Of a stretch of 64,000 nucleotides of DNA, positions 26,598-36,349 are shown one piece after another. Origin of the DNA: Verrucomicrobiaceae bacterium (GTDB lineage Bacteria > Verrucomicrobiota > Verrucomicrobiia > Verrucomicrobiales > Verrucomicrobiaceae); NCBI GenBank assembly GCA_016713245.1, contig JADJPM010000005.1, positions 620,001-684,000 on the forward strand, written 5' to 3'. The notes under the pieces are model-generated. The model was not told the origin of the DNA. It made no database searches and saw nothing but the letters and a program-made list of their open reading frames with translations. The first letter of the stretch is position 1. Each line of letters opens with the position of its first letter. The translations under genes and the position numbers were made by a program.

Positions 26598-27137
26598 TCA
26601 CTGCTGAAGCCATGCAAACGCATTGTCGGCCCATGTTTCGGGATTGCCGTCCTCACCATGGCTCCAGACAAGGATGTCCTGGGACACCATTTTATCGGGT
26701 GCGGATGGATCAGGGATGCTTCCATCGCCATTGAAGTCAAAAGCGGCATAGAAACTCCCTTCTGGCACCGGGGCGGTGAAGCCGGCGGCCTTGAGATAGT
26801 TCACGCCAGCAGAGTCCTTGCCGCTGAGGGCGTCCAGCATGGCTTCATCAATGGCAAAGACATGCGTCTCATCCGTGGGCGATCCCTCCGGCACGGGGCG
26901 CAGGCCCCGCCTGGCATGGAAGGTGCGGAGGGCGTTGGTGATTTTCCGGCATTGATCACGTGCGAGCGAGGCCGGCGAATACGCTCCCTTCTCATGCCCT
27001 TCCGTCGGCAATGGCGACTGGCTGGCTGTGTCATGCTGCCGGCTGTTCTTTCCTGATTTCAGAACCTTCGAAACGAAAAGGGTTCCGAGGACCAGAAGCG
27101 GAATGAACACGATCAGGAGTTTGGTGGATGGTTTCAT
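26598..27137 (-). CDS. Single-span protein resembling type II secretion/pilin-like proteins
   Basis: 179 residues from the ATG at 27137; the longer upstream reading is out of character (Arg-rich). One N-terminal membrane anchor (TKLLIVFIPLLVLGTLFV) is followed by a soluble domain with NALRTFHARRG and a C-terminal block FNGDGSIPDP then DILVWSHGEDGNPETWADN. That last block is typical of pseudopilin-like proteins of Verrucomicrobia and Planctomycetes, where the Asp-rich loop probably binds calcium. It lacks a prepilin peptidase site. It lies downstream of the large hydrolase gene on the same strand and may be co-transcribed with it. Confidence 0.7.
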   Translation of the reverse strand: MKPSTKLLIVFIPLLVLGTLFVSKVLKSGKNSRQHDTASQSPLPTEGHEKGAYSPASLARDQCRKITNALRTFHARRGLRPVPEGSPTDETHVFAIDEAMLDALSGKDSAGVNYLKAAGFTAPVPEGSFYAAFDFNGDGSIPDPSAPDKMVSQDILVWSHGEDGNPETWADNAFAWLQQ

Positions 27138-27231
27138 GGCTGTGGCTGGTTGAGGGGAGCTCGGTGTTGGCGAAACTCGCCAAGCAGTGGCCCCCAGTCC
27201 TGCTGCCCGGCTGCGGCGAGTCGTTTGAAGG

Positions 27232-30200
27232 TCAGGTCTTGATGCCGGTGGCTTTGGCAGATGATGACTTCGCCATCTGCCACGAGCCGCTGGCGCGAAG
27301 GCTCTTGTCCTTGCCCACGCCTTTCTTGGCTTGTTGTCCCTCAGGCTGATGAGCGGCCACTTGAGGGCCTCCCAGATTTGGCATGCTATGACTGCGGTGG
27401 AGTGCCTCGCCCACGCTCGGTTTATGAGCGGCCGGGGCTTCCTTCTTTTCCTCAATGATGATGTTTCCCTCTTGCTGGGCGTTCTTGGTCATCTCTGCCT
27501 TCGATTCGTTCGCGGCTGCTGCATGGTTCAGCAGATCTCGTTTGGCATTTGCGGAAAGAGCATTTTCCGCCAGTACATCGAGTTGCAGCCCCAGCTTTTG
27601 AATCTGGTCACTCACCTGGACCTTCTTCTTCGCGTAAAGCTCTTTCCGTGCCTTCGCTCCGCCGTCGGCTAGGCTGCGAAGCCGGGCACCGATCTTGCCC
27701 TTTTCGAGCCTCGCGATCTCCTTGTCGTAATAGGCGGCCTTCGCTTCCAACTCTGATATCTTCAGCTTCAGCGCGACGCCTTGTTGGCGCTTTTCGGGAT
27801 CTGGAATGGACTGTGGCTCCATTTTGAATTTAGCCACTGCCATCTGTACGCTTTCATCATACACATCGAGTGTGGTCTGGCCCATTTTGCGCCGCAGGTC
27901 GAGCTCTGCGATCCTGAGTTCAGACTGCTGCCTTTCTCCTTCAAGCTTGGGGCGCTTCAGGGCGCTGCGCACATCGTGTGCCACAGCCACCTCATTGCCT
28001 TTGTCCTCAATCTCCTGATCTGGAAAAAGATCAGGCATGATGCCCGCCACCAGCGCAATCTTCTCTTCCTGATACTGCCTGAGGACTTTGGCCTGCTCCT
28101 GCCTGTGCTCGGCCATCTGGTCGAGCATGGCAATGGCTTGCGGATCTTGCGCTGTGGCTTGTTGTGCGGCGGTCATGAAGCCGGTCTCGAGACTGCTGCG
28201 GGAGTAACTGCGTTGGTTGGCGGCCTGCTTCTTCTCCGCTTCGTAGTGTGCGCGGGCTTTTTCGACGCTGCCGTGGTCGCGCACTGCCTCATTGACTTGT
28301 CGTGATCCTGGAATCTCGAGTGCAGCAAGCTGGTTGTCGCAATGCTGGATGCGTTTCTCAGCCTGCTGGAGGGACTGTTGATCGTTCCGCACCCTTTGGA
28401 GGAGCGCTGCATCCTGAATCAGCGAAGGGTCTGCGGTGAAGGTGTCCCGATGTTTCAGGATGATCCGGTCGCGTGCGTCATCCAAATCCCTGATCTGTTT
28501 CTGGATTTGATTCACCTTGTCGATGGTCGGCTGCATCTCCGCGATGATGGGCTTGAGCTCATCAGGGATCGGATCTTTTCTGTTCTTGTTCTCCGAGAGG
28601 GGGTGGTACTTGGCCCCATACTTGCCCTTGTAGCTGTTCTGAATCTGCTGCGATACGCTTGAGGGCGTGAAGTCGCCATTGTTGGGTTTGTTCCCCGTCT
28701 GGTTGTTGGCCATGGAGCCTGCCGCGAGAGCGGAGGCGGCTAGCAGTCGTGGGTTCCTGCGTTGCTGGGCCAGATCGTCAGCTTCTTCATCGAAACGGAC
28801 TTCGTTCACTTTTTCCACGCCTTCGAGAGCCTGCTTTTCCAATGCGAGTTCCGCATTGATGGCGCCCAGACGCTTCTTGCGGTCTTCCTCGCCCATGCCC
28901 TTCTTGAGGGCGTCCACGCGCACTTCCCAGTTGTCGCATTCTTCGTAGAGGGCCGTCAGATCCTCTCTCTTTGCGATGATGCGCTCGTCTCCAGCTTCGA
29001 TTCCGGGCGTATTTTCCAACAATTCGATCTCCGCCTCCAGCTTGTCGATCTGCTCCTGCAAAGGCGCGATTTCGAACTGCTCAATCATCCTTGCTTCAAT
29101 GGCCTGCCGGTCTGCCTGGTTGGTGTTTACAACCGCATGCGAGATGTCGATCGCGAGGTTCCGATAGTTCGTGACATGACCTTCCTTGAGTTCAGCGGAA
29201 ACTTTGTCGTGAGGGAAGTGATCAGAGATTGCTTTGTCGATCTGTATCGGGCTCAGCAGACCACGACTCACGGGTGGCGGCTGGCTTTGCTGCCGTGCTC
29301 TTCGTGATTCGTTCGCCTGAGGTGCGATGATAGGTTGGCTTTCCGCCTGCTCAGCTGCCAAAGGCATGCCATCGCCGGCATCTTTCTCCTTCGCTCTGAT
29401 ATTGGCTTTTGGCTGCTTCGGCCCTTCTTGTGCGGGTGGTGGCGGAGCTGGGTAGTTCGGGGCATTGGCCAGCACTTCTGGATCAGGCTGGATCGGCTGG
29501 TTTGGTGCCTGCGGCGGATTGGCATTGTTGCCCGGCACATTTTGTGCCGGTGGTGGCGGGGCGGGGTAGTTCGGGGCATTGGCGAGCACTTCTGGATCAG
29601 GCTGGATCGGCTGGATTGGCACCTGCGGCGGATTGACGTCGTTGCCCGGTGCGTTCTGCCCCTGGGCGTGCTGGGCCACTTGAGGCCCTTGTGAATAAGC
29701 CGTGGCGGTCTGGGCAAAATTTTTGATGCCTTCAAGATTGGCAAATCCACTGAGCACATTCTCGTGAGCTTCCTCGGGCGTGGCGGCTTGAAATTCATCA
29801 ACCGAGATCACGACTTGCTGCGGGTAATGCTCAAATTCTTCAAGGAGCGGCGTCATATGGTTGTTCCCCTCACGTCCGAATTGATCCTGATTTGAATACA
29901 CAATGCTCACAGGCATTGGAGTCGGGCGTTCACCTTGTGCTTCCACCAGTCGTCGCGTCTCGGCGATGTTGTCCATCAGGGTGGTGATCTCCCCTTTATC
30001 CGCCACCCGGCTCGCGTTGGGAGCCGCCTGCTTCATTTTGTTTTTCGTTTCCTGGCGGATCGAGCTGACCGTGGCGGTCAGGTGAAGTCCCGCTGCCTCG
30101 GGATTGTTGTTGGCGGCCACCAGCGCCGGATTGCCACCCAGGGAATAACCCGAGTAGGCCTGCATGTTCATGGGCACGCCCAACTCTTCCACGAGGTAGT

Positions 30201-30694
30201 TCTGCACCTGGCCGACGTAGGAGCGAATCTTGTTCTCGTTCGCATTGCGCGGGTAATCCAGCACCAGCAGGCCCACGCCCTGCTTTTTGAGGTCGTTGCC
30301 CATGTTTCTAATCAGCTTCTTATAATTCTCGGACGTACGGTCCATATCCGATCCTCCCAAAAAAGACGATGGTGGGCTTTCCAGGCCGCGCAGGAAGATG
30401 ATATCCTTCGATCTGGTGCGTCTTTCCAGACTCTGGCGAGACGTAGCTCATCGCCACGATGTTAAGCTGGTCTTCGTTAACCGTTCCTGGAGGCGCACCA
30501 GGTATCGAAGTGGGATTAAGAATGGGCACCTGGTTCGGCCGTACTCTTTTAGGTTCTAAATCACCGAATATCTCCCTGTTGGCATACCAGTCGGCTGCTT
30601 TGCCAAGCAGGCTGCTTCCAGAGTAGCCAAGCGGTCCTTTGGGTTTTGGATTGGTGGACTCGCTGCTGAGGACGTCTTTCGGATTCTTGGGCAT
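27232..30694 (-). CDS. Large effector candidate: alpha/beta hydrolase, proline-rich repeats, coiled coils (frameshifted)
   Basis: About 1153 residues if one apparent frameshift is repaired. The ATG at 30694 (MPKNPKDVLSSES) is set by the promoter motif at 30718-30746. The first frame ends KPTIVFFG and the second resumes GGSDMDRTSENYKK, a seamless alpha/beta-hydrolase strand; the shift falls in TTTTTTGGG (30356-30364). The hydrolase part has YSGYSLGG (Ser nucleophile) and YSNQDQF (possible Asp). Two 38-residue proline-rich repeats follow, then several hundred residues of Gln/Glu/Lys-rich coiled coil, and a basic tail. Near the C-terminus HRSHSMPNL matches the 14-3-3 mode-1 pattern RSxSxP. It diverges from the coupling-protein gene. 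A secreted effector is inferred. Confidence 0.7.
29429..29656 (-). repeat. Two 114-bp tandem repeats encoding proline-rich units
   Basis: Units 29429-29542 and 29543-29656 are nearly identical and each encodes 38 residues including QPIQPDPEVLANAPNYPAPP. They sit between the hydrolase domain and the coiled coil. Confidence 0.9.
30356..30364 (-). other. Apparent +1 frameshift site in effector gene
   Basis: Coding-strand TTTTTTGGG. Dropping one base joins the two open frames into a continuous alpha/beta-hydrolase sequence. A homopolymer sequencing error, a real inactivating indel and programmed frameshifting are all possible. Confidence 0.75.
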
Positions 30695-30717
30695 AGGGAT
30701 TGATGAGTTGTCCGCCT

Positions 30718-30746
30718 CATTATCCAATCATCGCGCCGGTGTGACG
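30718..30746 (-). promoter_or_regulatory. Island promoter motif, site for hydrolase effector gene
   Basis: Minus-strand CGTCACA, 14 nt, GGATAAT, ending 23 nt before the ATG at 30694. It lies back to back with the coupling-protein promoter at 30761. Confidence 0.75.
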
Positions 30747-30760
30747 ATTTTCCCCGGCCT

Positions 30761-30789
30761 TGTCACAAACCGCTGCCATTCGGCTACTT
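30761..30789 (+). promoter_or_regulatory. Island promoter motif, site for coupling protein operon
   Basis: TGTCACA, 14 nt, GGCTACT, ending 24 nt before the ATG at 30814. It covers the alternative TTG start at 30760, which is therefore unlikely. Confidence 0.75.
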
Positions 30790-30813
30790 GGGGTTCAGCG
30801 CTTCAATTCCCGA

Positions 30814-32307
30814 ATGTTCTCCTTCCTCAAATTCCTGACCGCCGTCGGCATCGCCAGCTTTGGCGTCTGGTACATGCTTCAATACGACCGCATCAATGAG
30901 ATCACGGGCGGCGTGGCCTTCATCTGCGTGCTGGCCGCCATGGTGCTCATCAAATGGCAGCCGGATTTCTCGCCGAAGGATTACATCGTCCAATACAAGA
31001 ACCTCAAATGGCTGCCGGGAGAGTTTACGCGCCACTGGCTCATCACAGGTGACACCGGTGTCGGCAAGACGACCTCCGGCTTCAATCCGCTGCTGCATCA
31101 AATCAGCGTGAGCAGACCGAACTGGGGCGGCCTCATTCTCGGCGCGAAGGGTGATGAGCACTTTTTCGCCCTCGAGCACTTCACAGGCCATGGGCGGCCG
31201 GAGGCCGTGTGTGTGCTGGCGGTGCGGCCTGACCGGTTGGACAAGACCTGGCAACCCAAGGAACGCTACAACCTCGTCTCCGACATGCGCCTGCCTTACA
31301 CAACGCATGCGAAGAACCTCGTCGATACCGGTGCCGCTTTGACCGAGGGCGAGCAGTCCTCTTTCTTCAAACCCGCAGCGCAGCAGGCACTCACCAGCGC
31401 CTTTGAGCTGCTCGAAACGCTTGGCAAACCCGTCAATGTGCTCCGCGCCTACGAGTTTCTCACGGACAAGTCGAAAATGGAGGAGCTCTTCAACGAGCTG
31501 CTCGATGCCGAAAGCACGCCGGAGCGCATCAAGCTGGCCAAATACTTCGACCAGACCTTTTTGAGCGCTCAGGCTGCCGAGCAAAAAGAAGGTCTCGTGG
31601 GCACGCTGAAGGTCATGCTCGGCTTTTTCACGCATCCGGACATCGCGGAGGTCTTTTGCTCCGACGAGCCGAACACCATCGACATCCAGGACGTGGACAA
31701 AGGCCGCGTGTTCTGCACCGCGATGCCGCAGACCTTCCAAACCGAGCGCCGCTACATCAACACCTATCTGAAGCTGCTCTTTTACACGCACGCCATGATG
31801 CGTTTCGACAAGCCGAAGAAGGAGCGCAAGACCGAGAACCTGCTCATCGCCCTCATGGACGAGTTCCAGGCGCTCGCCACCGCCAGCGAGGACGGCATTT
31901 CCGACCACAACGTGATCGACCGCCTCCGCGCCGCGAATTGCTGCCTCATCCTCGGCATGCAGAGTGATGCCTCGCTTTTCCCGGTGCTCGGCAAAGAAAC
32001 GGCGCAGGTGCTTACGCTGAACTGCCGCAGCCGCATCGCCTTCCGTCAGCCTGATCCTGAGGGAGCGCAGGCCGTGGCCGAGTTCATCGCCAAGATCGAA
32101 AAGAAGAAGAAGTCCGTCTCCTCAGGCTTCCTCGGCAAGGATCGCAGCACCACCATCAACAAAGAATGGGACTACGAGGTGCAACCCGGCGAACTCATGA
32201 AGATGCCGGACGCCACCGCCTGGATCGTCCACCCGTCCAAAAACAAGATCAAGATGCGCATTCCCGCCATGGATGGCGCCGGCAAGATCCCGGACTGGTG
32301 GAAGTGA
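30814..32307 (+). CDS. virD4: Type IV secretion coupling protein, VirD4/TraD-like
   Basis: 497 residues from the ATG at 30814. Two membrane spans lie in the first 50 residues (FLKFLTAVGIASFGVWYM and GGVAFICVLAAMVLI). The cytosolic ATPase has Walker A GDTGVGKTT at 79-87, Walker B LLIALMDEFQAL near 345, and the late GMQSDASLF strand with catalytic Gln typical of TraG/VirD4 proteins. Coupling proteins recruit substrates to the secretion channel at the inner membrane. It heads a plus-strand operon with four further genes (to 37911), several of which look like substrates, while the channel operon is 5 kb further on and in the opposite direction. The assignment to T4CP is secure; the cargo is inferred. 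Confidence 0.88.
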   Translation: MFSFLKFLTAVGIASFGVWYMLQYDRINEITGGVAFICVLAAMVLIKWQPDFSPKDYIVQYKNLKWLPGEFTRHWLITGDTGVGKTTSGFNPLLHQISVSRPNWGGLILGAKGDEHFFALEHFTGHGRPEAVCVLAVRPDRLDKTWQPKERYNLVSDMRLPYTTHAKNLVDTGAALTEGEQSSFFKPAAQQALTSAFELLETLGKPVNVLRAYEFLTDKSKMEELFNELLDAESTPERIKLAKYFDQTFLSAQAAEQKEGLVGTLKVMLGFFTHPDIAEVFCSDEPNTIDIQDVDKGRVFCTAMPQTFQTERRYINTYLKLLFYTHAMMRFDKPKKERKTENLLIALMDEFQALATASEDGISDHNVIDRLRAANCCLILGMQSDASLFPVLGKETAQVLTLNCRSRIAFRQPDPEGAQAVAEFIAKIEKKKKSVSSGFLGKDRSTTINKEWDYEVQPGELMKMPDATAWIVHPSKNKIKMRIPAMDGAGKIPDWWK

Positions 32308-32348
32308 GGCACCTGACATCATAAAGAAAACCCCAAACTGTCTGTGCC

Positions 32349-34667
32349 ATGCCTTATAAAACCCCCACAGAGAACGAAAAGAGCGCCGCACTCTCGGATG
32401 TGCTGCCCAAGTTCACCGAAAACGCTCTGGATAACCAAGTCCTGGCTCTTACCCACGGCACCAATCTTTACGATGCCAAGGAGACTCGAATCGACGCCGT
32501 AGATGCGCCCCAGCCCGATCAGGCACTGGCAGCGTTGGATTTCATCCGGAAAACAATGGACCAGCAGATGGGTGTCGGAACTGCGGATCGCATCTTGAGC
32601 CGTGTCTCACTGAAAAATCCAAATCAAATCGATGTCGGTGAGCTTAAGGCAATCGGTCAGGCTTACGCGCTAGAACTCGACGTACTCCGACAGCAGCTTG
32701 AAGACCCGAACAATGCAGTCGCTCAGAAATGGGCTGCCGCAGCCAACGGCCAAGCTGTGCCAGCGGCTAAGGGGGCAGCGGAAAGCCTGCAAGAATTGTT
32801 GGAGAACCCGGATGTGGAGTGGAAAGTGTCCACCTCAGGCTCTGGCGGCGCACTGCTGGCGGTCACACCAGACAAGAAAGGAGCGGTAGTCAAAATCGAG
32901 GAAAAGAGTGCCGTCCAGAAGGCCAGTGCTCTTTCCAGTGCGCTCGCAAACGGCTTCTCCGCTGGCGGCGGCGCTTATGAGGTGGCGGAAGTTGCGGATG
33001 AGTCGGAAAACGTAGCCGCTAAACAACTACTACAGGAAAAAGTGGAGCAACTAAAGGTCGATAACGCCGATAACCCTGCTGCCCTACGCCATCTCGAAAA
33101 TCACGCGAAACAACTCAATAACAACGACATAGGGGTGGGCAAAATGAAGTTCGTCTCCGGCGTGCAGCTCAACAAACTGCCCCTGCCTGACAAGCTGGCC
33201 CTGCTACAGAATGGTCAGCTTGCCCATGAGATCGGCAAGGCGGCTGTTCTCTGCCCGGTGGCTGGTCTAGCAGACCATGCCGCGCCAGGAGTGACGGGAT
33301 TGCCCACCAATATGTCGAACTTCATGATCAATGAAGAGACCGGCAAAATAGCCCCCATCGATTTCGACGCGAAGGACCTAGATAACGGGAACTACGGCGT
33401 CAAACAAGCCGGGGCTGGCGTGAAAAAGCTGGCGGAACTGGCCTCCAAGGCATGCCACTCAGCGGCTGACTTTGATCAGGTCGTCTCCGGCATGATGCAG
33501 GCTTTCGACGGCGGCACGAATAGTGAGGTGGCCGATGCCATGGGGGCTCTCAGCCCCAATGGCAACAATGAAGGCCTGTTCAGTGATGTGGAGCGTAAGG
33601 CCGTCGCTCCTCTCATGAATGAAGAGATCGCCAAAAAACAGGCCGTAGCCATGCTCAGTGGCGTGATCGACGGTCTGGCCTATCTCCAAGAACACCAGAA
33701 GACCATTCAAGAAGGCCTCGCTGCGGCTGGCATGGGTGACCCTGATGAATTGGACGAGGGCTTCCAAGCAGTGAAGGGTATGGATTTCCCAGAAATGCGT
33801 CAGGAGATGCGTATCAATAGCCTGCGTGTTGATCCAGACCAAATCCAGGATGAATCAGTAAAGAAAGACGTGAAGTATAGAAAAGGCCAAGTCGAGGCAT
33901 CAAAGGATCGGATAGCGAAGGCCAAAGAGACCATTGCCCAGATCAATCAAGATATAGGAGACCTCGAACGACAAATTGCCGAGAAAAAAGGCATTTTTTC
34001 TGGAGGGGATCGAAAAAAGTTGGGGGAGCAGCTTTCTGTCAAAAAGGCCGAGTTGCTACAAAATGAAAGGCAACTAACTCAACTCACAGCAAAACTAGCA
34101 GAACGAGAGAACTCTTTCGATCAAAGTCTGAGACAAGCAGCGCGGCCTCCTCGACAGAATATGAACAGGGGAGAGCTAGCGCAAAAACGGCAGGCAGTCG
34201 TCGATCTCGATCCCTCACAAATCCTTGAAGCATACCAAAACAAGCGGCCTCCATTAGTGCCACCACGCAGTGACTTTTCTTTGGGAAAAGTACCACCACC
34301 GTCACCGTCCTTTATATCAGCAAATCAGGACACCCAGCCATCTATTTCTCCCCGCGTGGCTGATAGTCTGAAAAAGACGCCTCCTCGTCCAGCACGCATG
34401 GATATGACCCAGCGACCGCTTCCTACGCCCCCGGGCGTCAACCCACCTGGGAACAACAACAATACCCAAGCATCAAAGGTGGCTGATGGCATGAAGTCGC
34501 CACTGCCACGCCGTCCTGCACCAAAACTCGTGATGAAACAAAACACGCCTGTCACCACAGTGGCAGATGACTTTCAGCCGCCGACCCGCCAGCGCCCCAA
34601 TGCCACCGCAGACCAGCAAGAGCTTCCAAAGGTGTCTCCGAGGGGCTCCGGATTGTTCAATAAATGA
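32349..34667 (+). CDS. Effector candidate: kinase-fold protein with SH3-ligand-like proline-rich tail
   Basis: 772 residues, no signal peptide or span. The central part (about 155-360) has kinase-like landmarks: GAVVKIEEK (candidate Lys182), a helix with many Glu residues, then GLADH (Asp309), LPTNMSNFM (Asn321/324) and IAPIDFDA (Asp338/340). This GxxDxxxxN..NF....G....IDfD order matches actin-fragmin-kinase and PI3/PI4-kinase-like catalytic loops. A coiled coil follows (about 505-610). The last 140 residues are proline-rich with PPLVPPR (PxxPxR type), RPLPTPP and three repeats VAD..xxxPxxRxP. The C-terminus is basic (SPRGSGLFNK). The proline motifs are the kind bound by eukaryotic SH3 domains. 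It follows virD4 by 41 bp. Confidence 0.72.
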   Translation: MPYKTPTENEKSAALSDVLPKFTENALDNQVLALTHGTNLYDAKETRIDAVDAPQPDQALAALDFIRKTMDQQMGVGTADRILSRVSLKNPNQIDVGELKAIGQAYALELDVLRQQLEDPNNAVAQKWAAAANGQAVPAAKGAAESLQELLENPDVEWKVSTSGSGGALLAVTPDKKGAVVKIEEKSAVQKASALSSALANGFSAGGGAYEVAEVADESENVAAKQLLQEKVEQLKVDNADNPAALRHLENHAKQLNNNDIGVGKMKFVSGVQLNKLPLPDKLALLQNGQLAHEIGKAAVLCPVAGLADHAAPGVTGLPTNMSNFMINEETGKIAPIDFDAKDLDNGNYGVKQAGAGVKKLAELASKACHSAADFDQVVSGMMQAFDGGTNSEVADAMGALSPNGNNEGLFSDVERKAVAPLMNEEIAKKQAVAMLSGVIDGLAYLQEHQKTIQEGLAAAGMGDPDELDEGFQAVKGMDFPEMRQEMRINSLRVDPDQIQDESVKKDVKYRKGQVEASKDRIAKAKETIAQINQDIGDLERQIAEKKGIFSGGDRKKLGEQLSVKKAELLQNERQLTQLTAKLAERENSFDQSLRQAARPPRQNMNRGELAQKRQAVVDLDPSQILEAYQNKRPPLVPPRSDFSLGKVPPPSPSFISANQDTQPSISPRVADSLKKTPPRPARMDMTQRPLPTPPGVNPPGNNNNTQASKVADGMKSPLPRRPAPKLVMKQNTPVTTVADDFQPPTRQRPNATADQQELPKVSPRGSGLFNK

Positions 34668-34765
34668 AACAAGCAGTCCTTTATGAATGACACCGTCAGC
34701 GCGGCCAGGCGGCGGCAGGCAGGATCGGCGTTTGATCCACGCCAAACCAGCAAAAAACACAAACC

Positions 34766-36298
34766 ATGCCACGCGAAAACATCGACCAAGTGATCGAAGA
34801 ACTCGATGCCCGGGTTCTTGAAAAGGAAAACGCCATGCGCGCTGGCCCAGCCGGACGCCTCGACTATGTCAAGGAGCAGCTCCGGGAGATCGCCAACACC
34901 CCAGACCCGCAGCAGGCGGCTCAAAAGGCATTCAATCTTATGCAGGATGTCGACAACGCGATTGTGGGCGAGGCCGCCGCGAAGGCGCTGCTGATGCGTG
35001 AGGACGGCCAGGCTCTGTGTGTCGAGGTGGGAAAGAACCTGCTCCTCGCGGAACTGCAAAAGCCGGGCATGCGAACGGATGCCTTTGTCCGTGAATCGGT
35101 GGCTATCAATGGTTTCGGGATGGAGGTCATCCGCGAGGGAAGTCCCGAGATGATTCAGCGCATCGAAGCAGGCGCTCAGGAGATTCATGCCAGGGCCCAG
35201 GCGGCCAATGTCGCAGACATGAATGCCGAGCAAAAGCTCCAGCATGAGGCTGCACTCGCCTCAGACATGATCGACCTCGCCACGGCTCCGCTGCAAGGCC
35301 CCGCTGCCGAGCAGTACCTGAGAGCGATGGCGGAGGTCATCAACGGCAACGACCCGGTGTACAACCAGCGCATGAACGCTCTCGCCGGTAAAGGAGCCAG
35401 CCCGCAGCAGGTGCAGCTTAACAAGGCGAAGTTGGCTGAGGGTTTTCTAAACAACATCTCCGCCTTGAGGGTGGTGGGCCCCGAACTCAACAAACTCCGC
35501 GTCAACGAGCACTGGGGAAACGCCAACCAGATAATGCTGAAGGTGATCAGCGGCTACCGGAACGAGAACCTCAACAATCTATCCGCGCGTTTCCAGGCGC
35601 TTGCGCCGCGAGCTTTCACGCCAGAAAACCGACAGAAAGTGCGGGCCATGTTCGGGCGCATGAACGATGCCCAGCAGGCACCGGCTCTCGGCCTGAATCT
35701 TATCCAGGGCGCCCAGCAGGACTCCCCACAGCGCGCCGCCCGCCTCGCTGATGCCATCCAGGCCCGTCCAGAGGCTGTCTATAACCCGGCCGCGCAGCAG
35801 CAGCCGGCAGTCAACGCCGGCGACCAGCAGCAGCCGGCAGTCAACGCCGGTGACCAGCAGCAGCCGGCAGTCAACGCCGGCGACCAGCAGCAACGAAGGA
35901 GTCGTTTTGCCTCCGTGCGTGATGCCCTCTCTGCCGGTGTCAACCGGGTCAGAAACACCGTCGGTGAAAGCCTCGAAAACAAGGGGAATGAGCAAAAGCT
36001 CGGTGATGTTGCGGCCGACAAAGTCGAACTGTACAAAAGCATGCAGGAAGCCCTCAAAGAAATGGAGCGCCTGGACAGAGAGGCCTCCATCGGTGCCGCA
36101 ATGAGCAGCCGGCAGGGAACAAATGATTTTCATAACCCCCAGATTCCGAGCTCCATCGAGAATCTGAAAGCAGAGATGGCAAGCATGGAGAGAAATGACC
36201 CCGGCCTCAAACAGCTCGACCGCAGCAAGGTGGGGCAGATTGTTCACAGCAAGATCCGAGGCGCTGCCAAGGCTGTTGGCAGCAAGTTGAAAGCCTGA
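34766..36298 (+). CDS. Effector candidate with RasGAP-like pattern and tandem repeats
   Basis: 510 residues, largely helical, no signal peptide. Residues about 85-270 resemble a RasGAP domain: FVRES (107-111) where RasGAPs have the arginine-finger FR.NS, a long helix, LQGPAAEQYLRAMAEVI where they have S...P..LR.I...L, then GFLNNISALRVVGPEL (226-240) where they have FLFLR...PA...P, and an ANQIMLKVISGYRNENL helix where they have IAK..Q.LAN. The match is by eye only. Three 30-bp repeats encode QQQPAVNAGD units at about 342-371. The C-terminal third is charged and helical with a basic end (KAVGSKLKA). It is the third gene of the virD4 operon. Confidence 0.68.
   Translation: MPRENIDQVIEELDARVLEKENAMRAGPAGRLDYVKEQLREIANTPDPQQAAQKAFNLMQDVDNAIVGEAAAKALLMREDGQALCVEVGKNLLLAELQKPGMRTDAFVRESVAINGFGMEVIREGSPEMIQRIEAGAQEIHARAQAANVADMNAEQKLQHEAALASDMIDLATAPLQGPAAEQYLRAMAEVINGNDPVYNQRMNALAGKGASPQQVQLNKAKLAEGFLNNISALRVVGPELNKLRVNEHWGNANQIMLKVISGYRNENLNNLSARFQALAPRAFTPENRQKVRAMFGRMNDAQQAPALGLNLIQGAQQDSPQRAARLADAIQARPEAVYNPAAQQQPAVNAGDQQQPAVNAGDQQQPAVNAGDQQQRRSRFASVRDALSAGVNRVRNTVGESLENKGNEQKLGDVAADKVELYKSMQEALKEMERLDREASIGAAMSSRQGTNDFHNPQIPSSIENLKAEMASMERNDPGLKQLDRSKVGQIVHSKIRGAAKAVGSKLKA
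35791..35892 (+). repeat. 30-bp tandem repeats, three full units plus a partial
   Basis: Units at 35791-35820, 35821-35850 and 35851-35880, then a 12-bp partial unit. Each encodes ten residues (QQQPAVNAGD). Only single-base differences are seen, so copy number is likely to vary. Confidence 0.92.
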
Positions 36299-36349
36299 GA
36301 TACTATTTTCTGACTAGCCTGCGTTTCATAACCTAAACACACCACACTC

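Noticed and set aside
29429..29656. Repeats considered as a CRISPR-like array
   Set aside because: Only two contiguous units without spacers, coding in frame for proline-rich peptide.
30784..31908. 374-codon minus-strand frame over the coupling-protein gene
   Set aside because: Antisense to a VirD4 ATPase with intact motifs and its own promoter.
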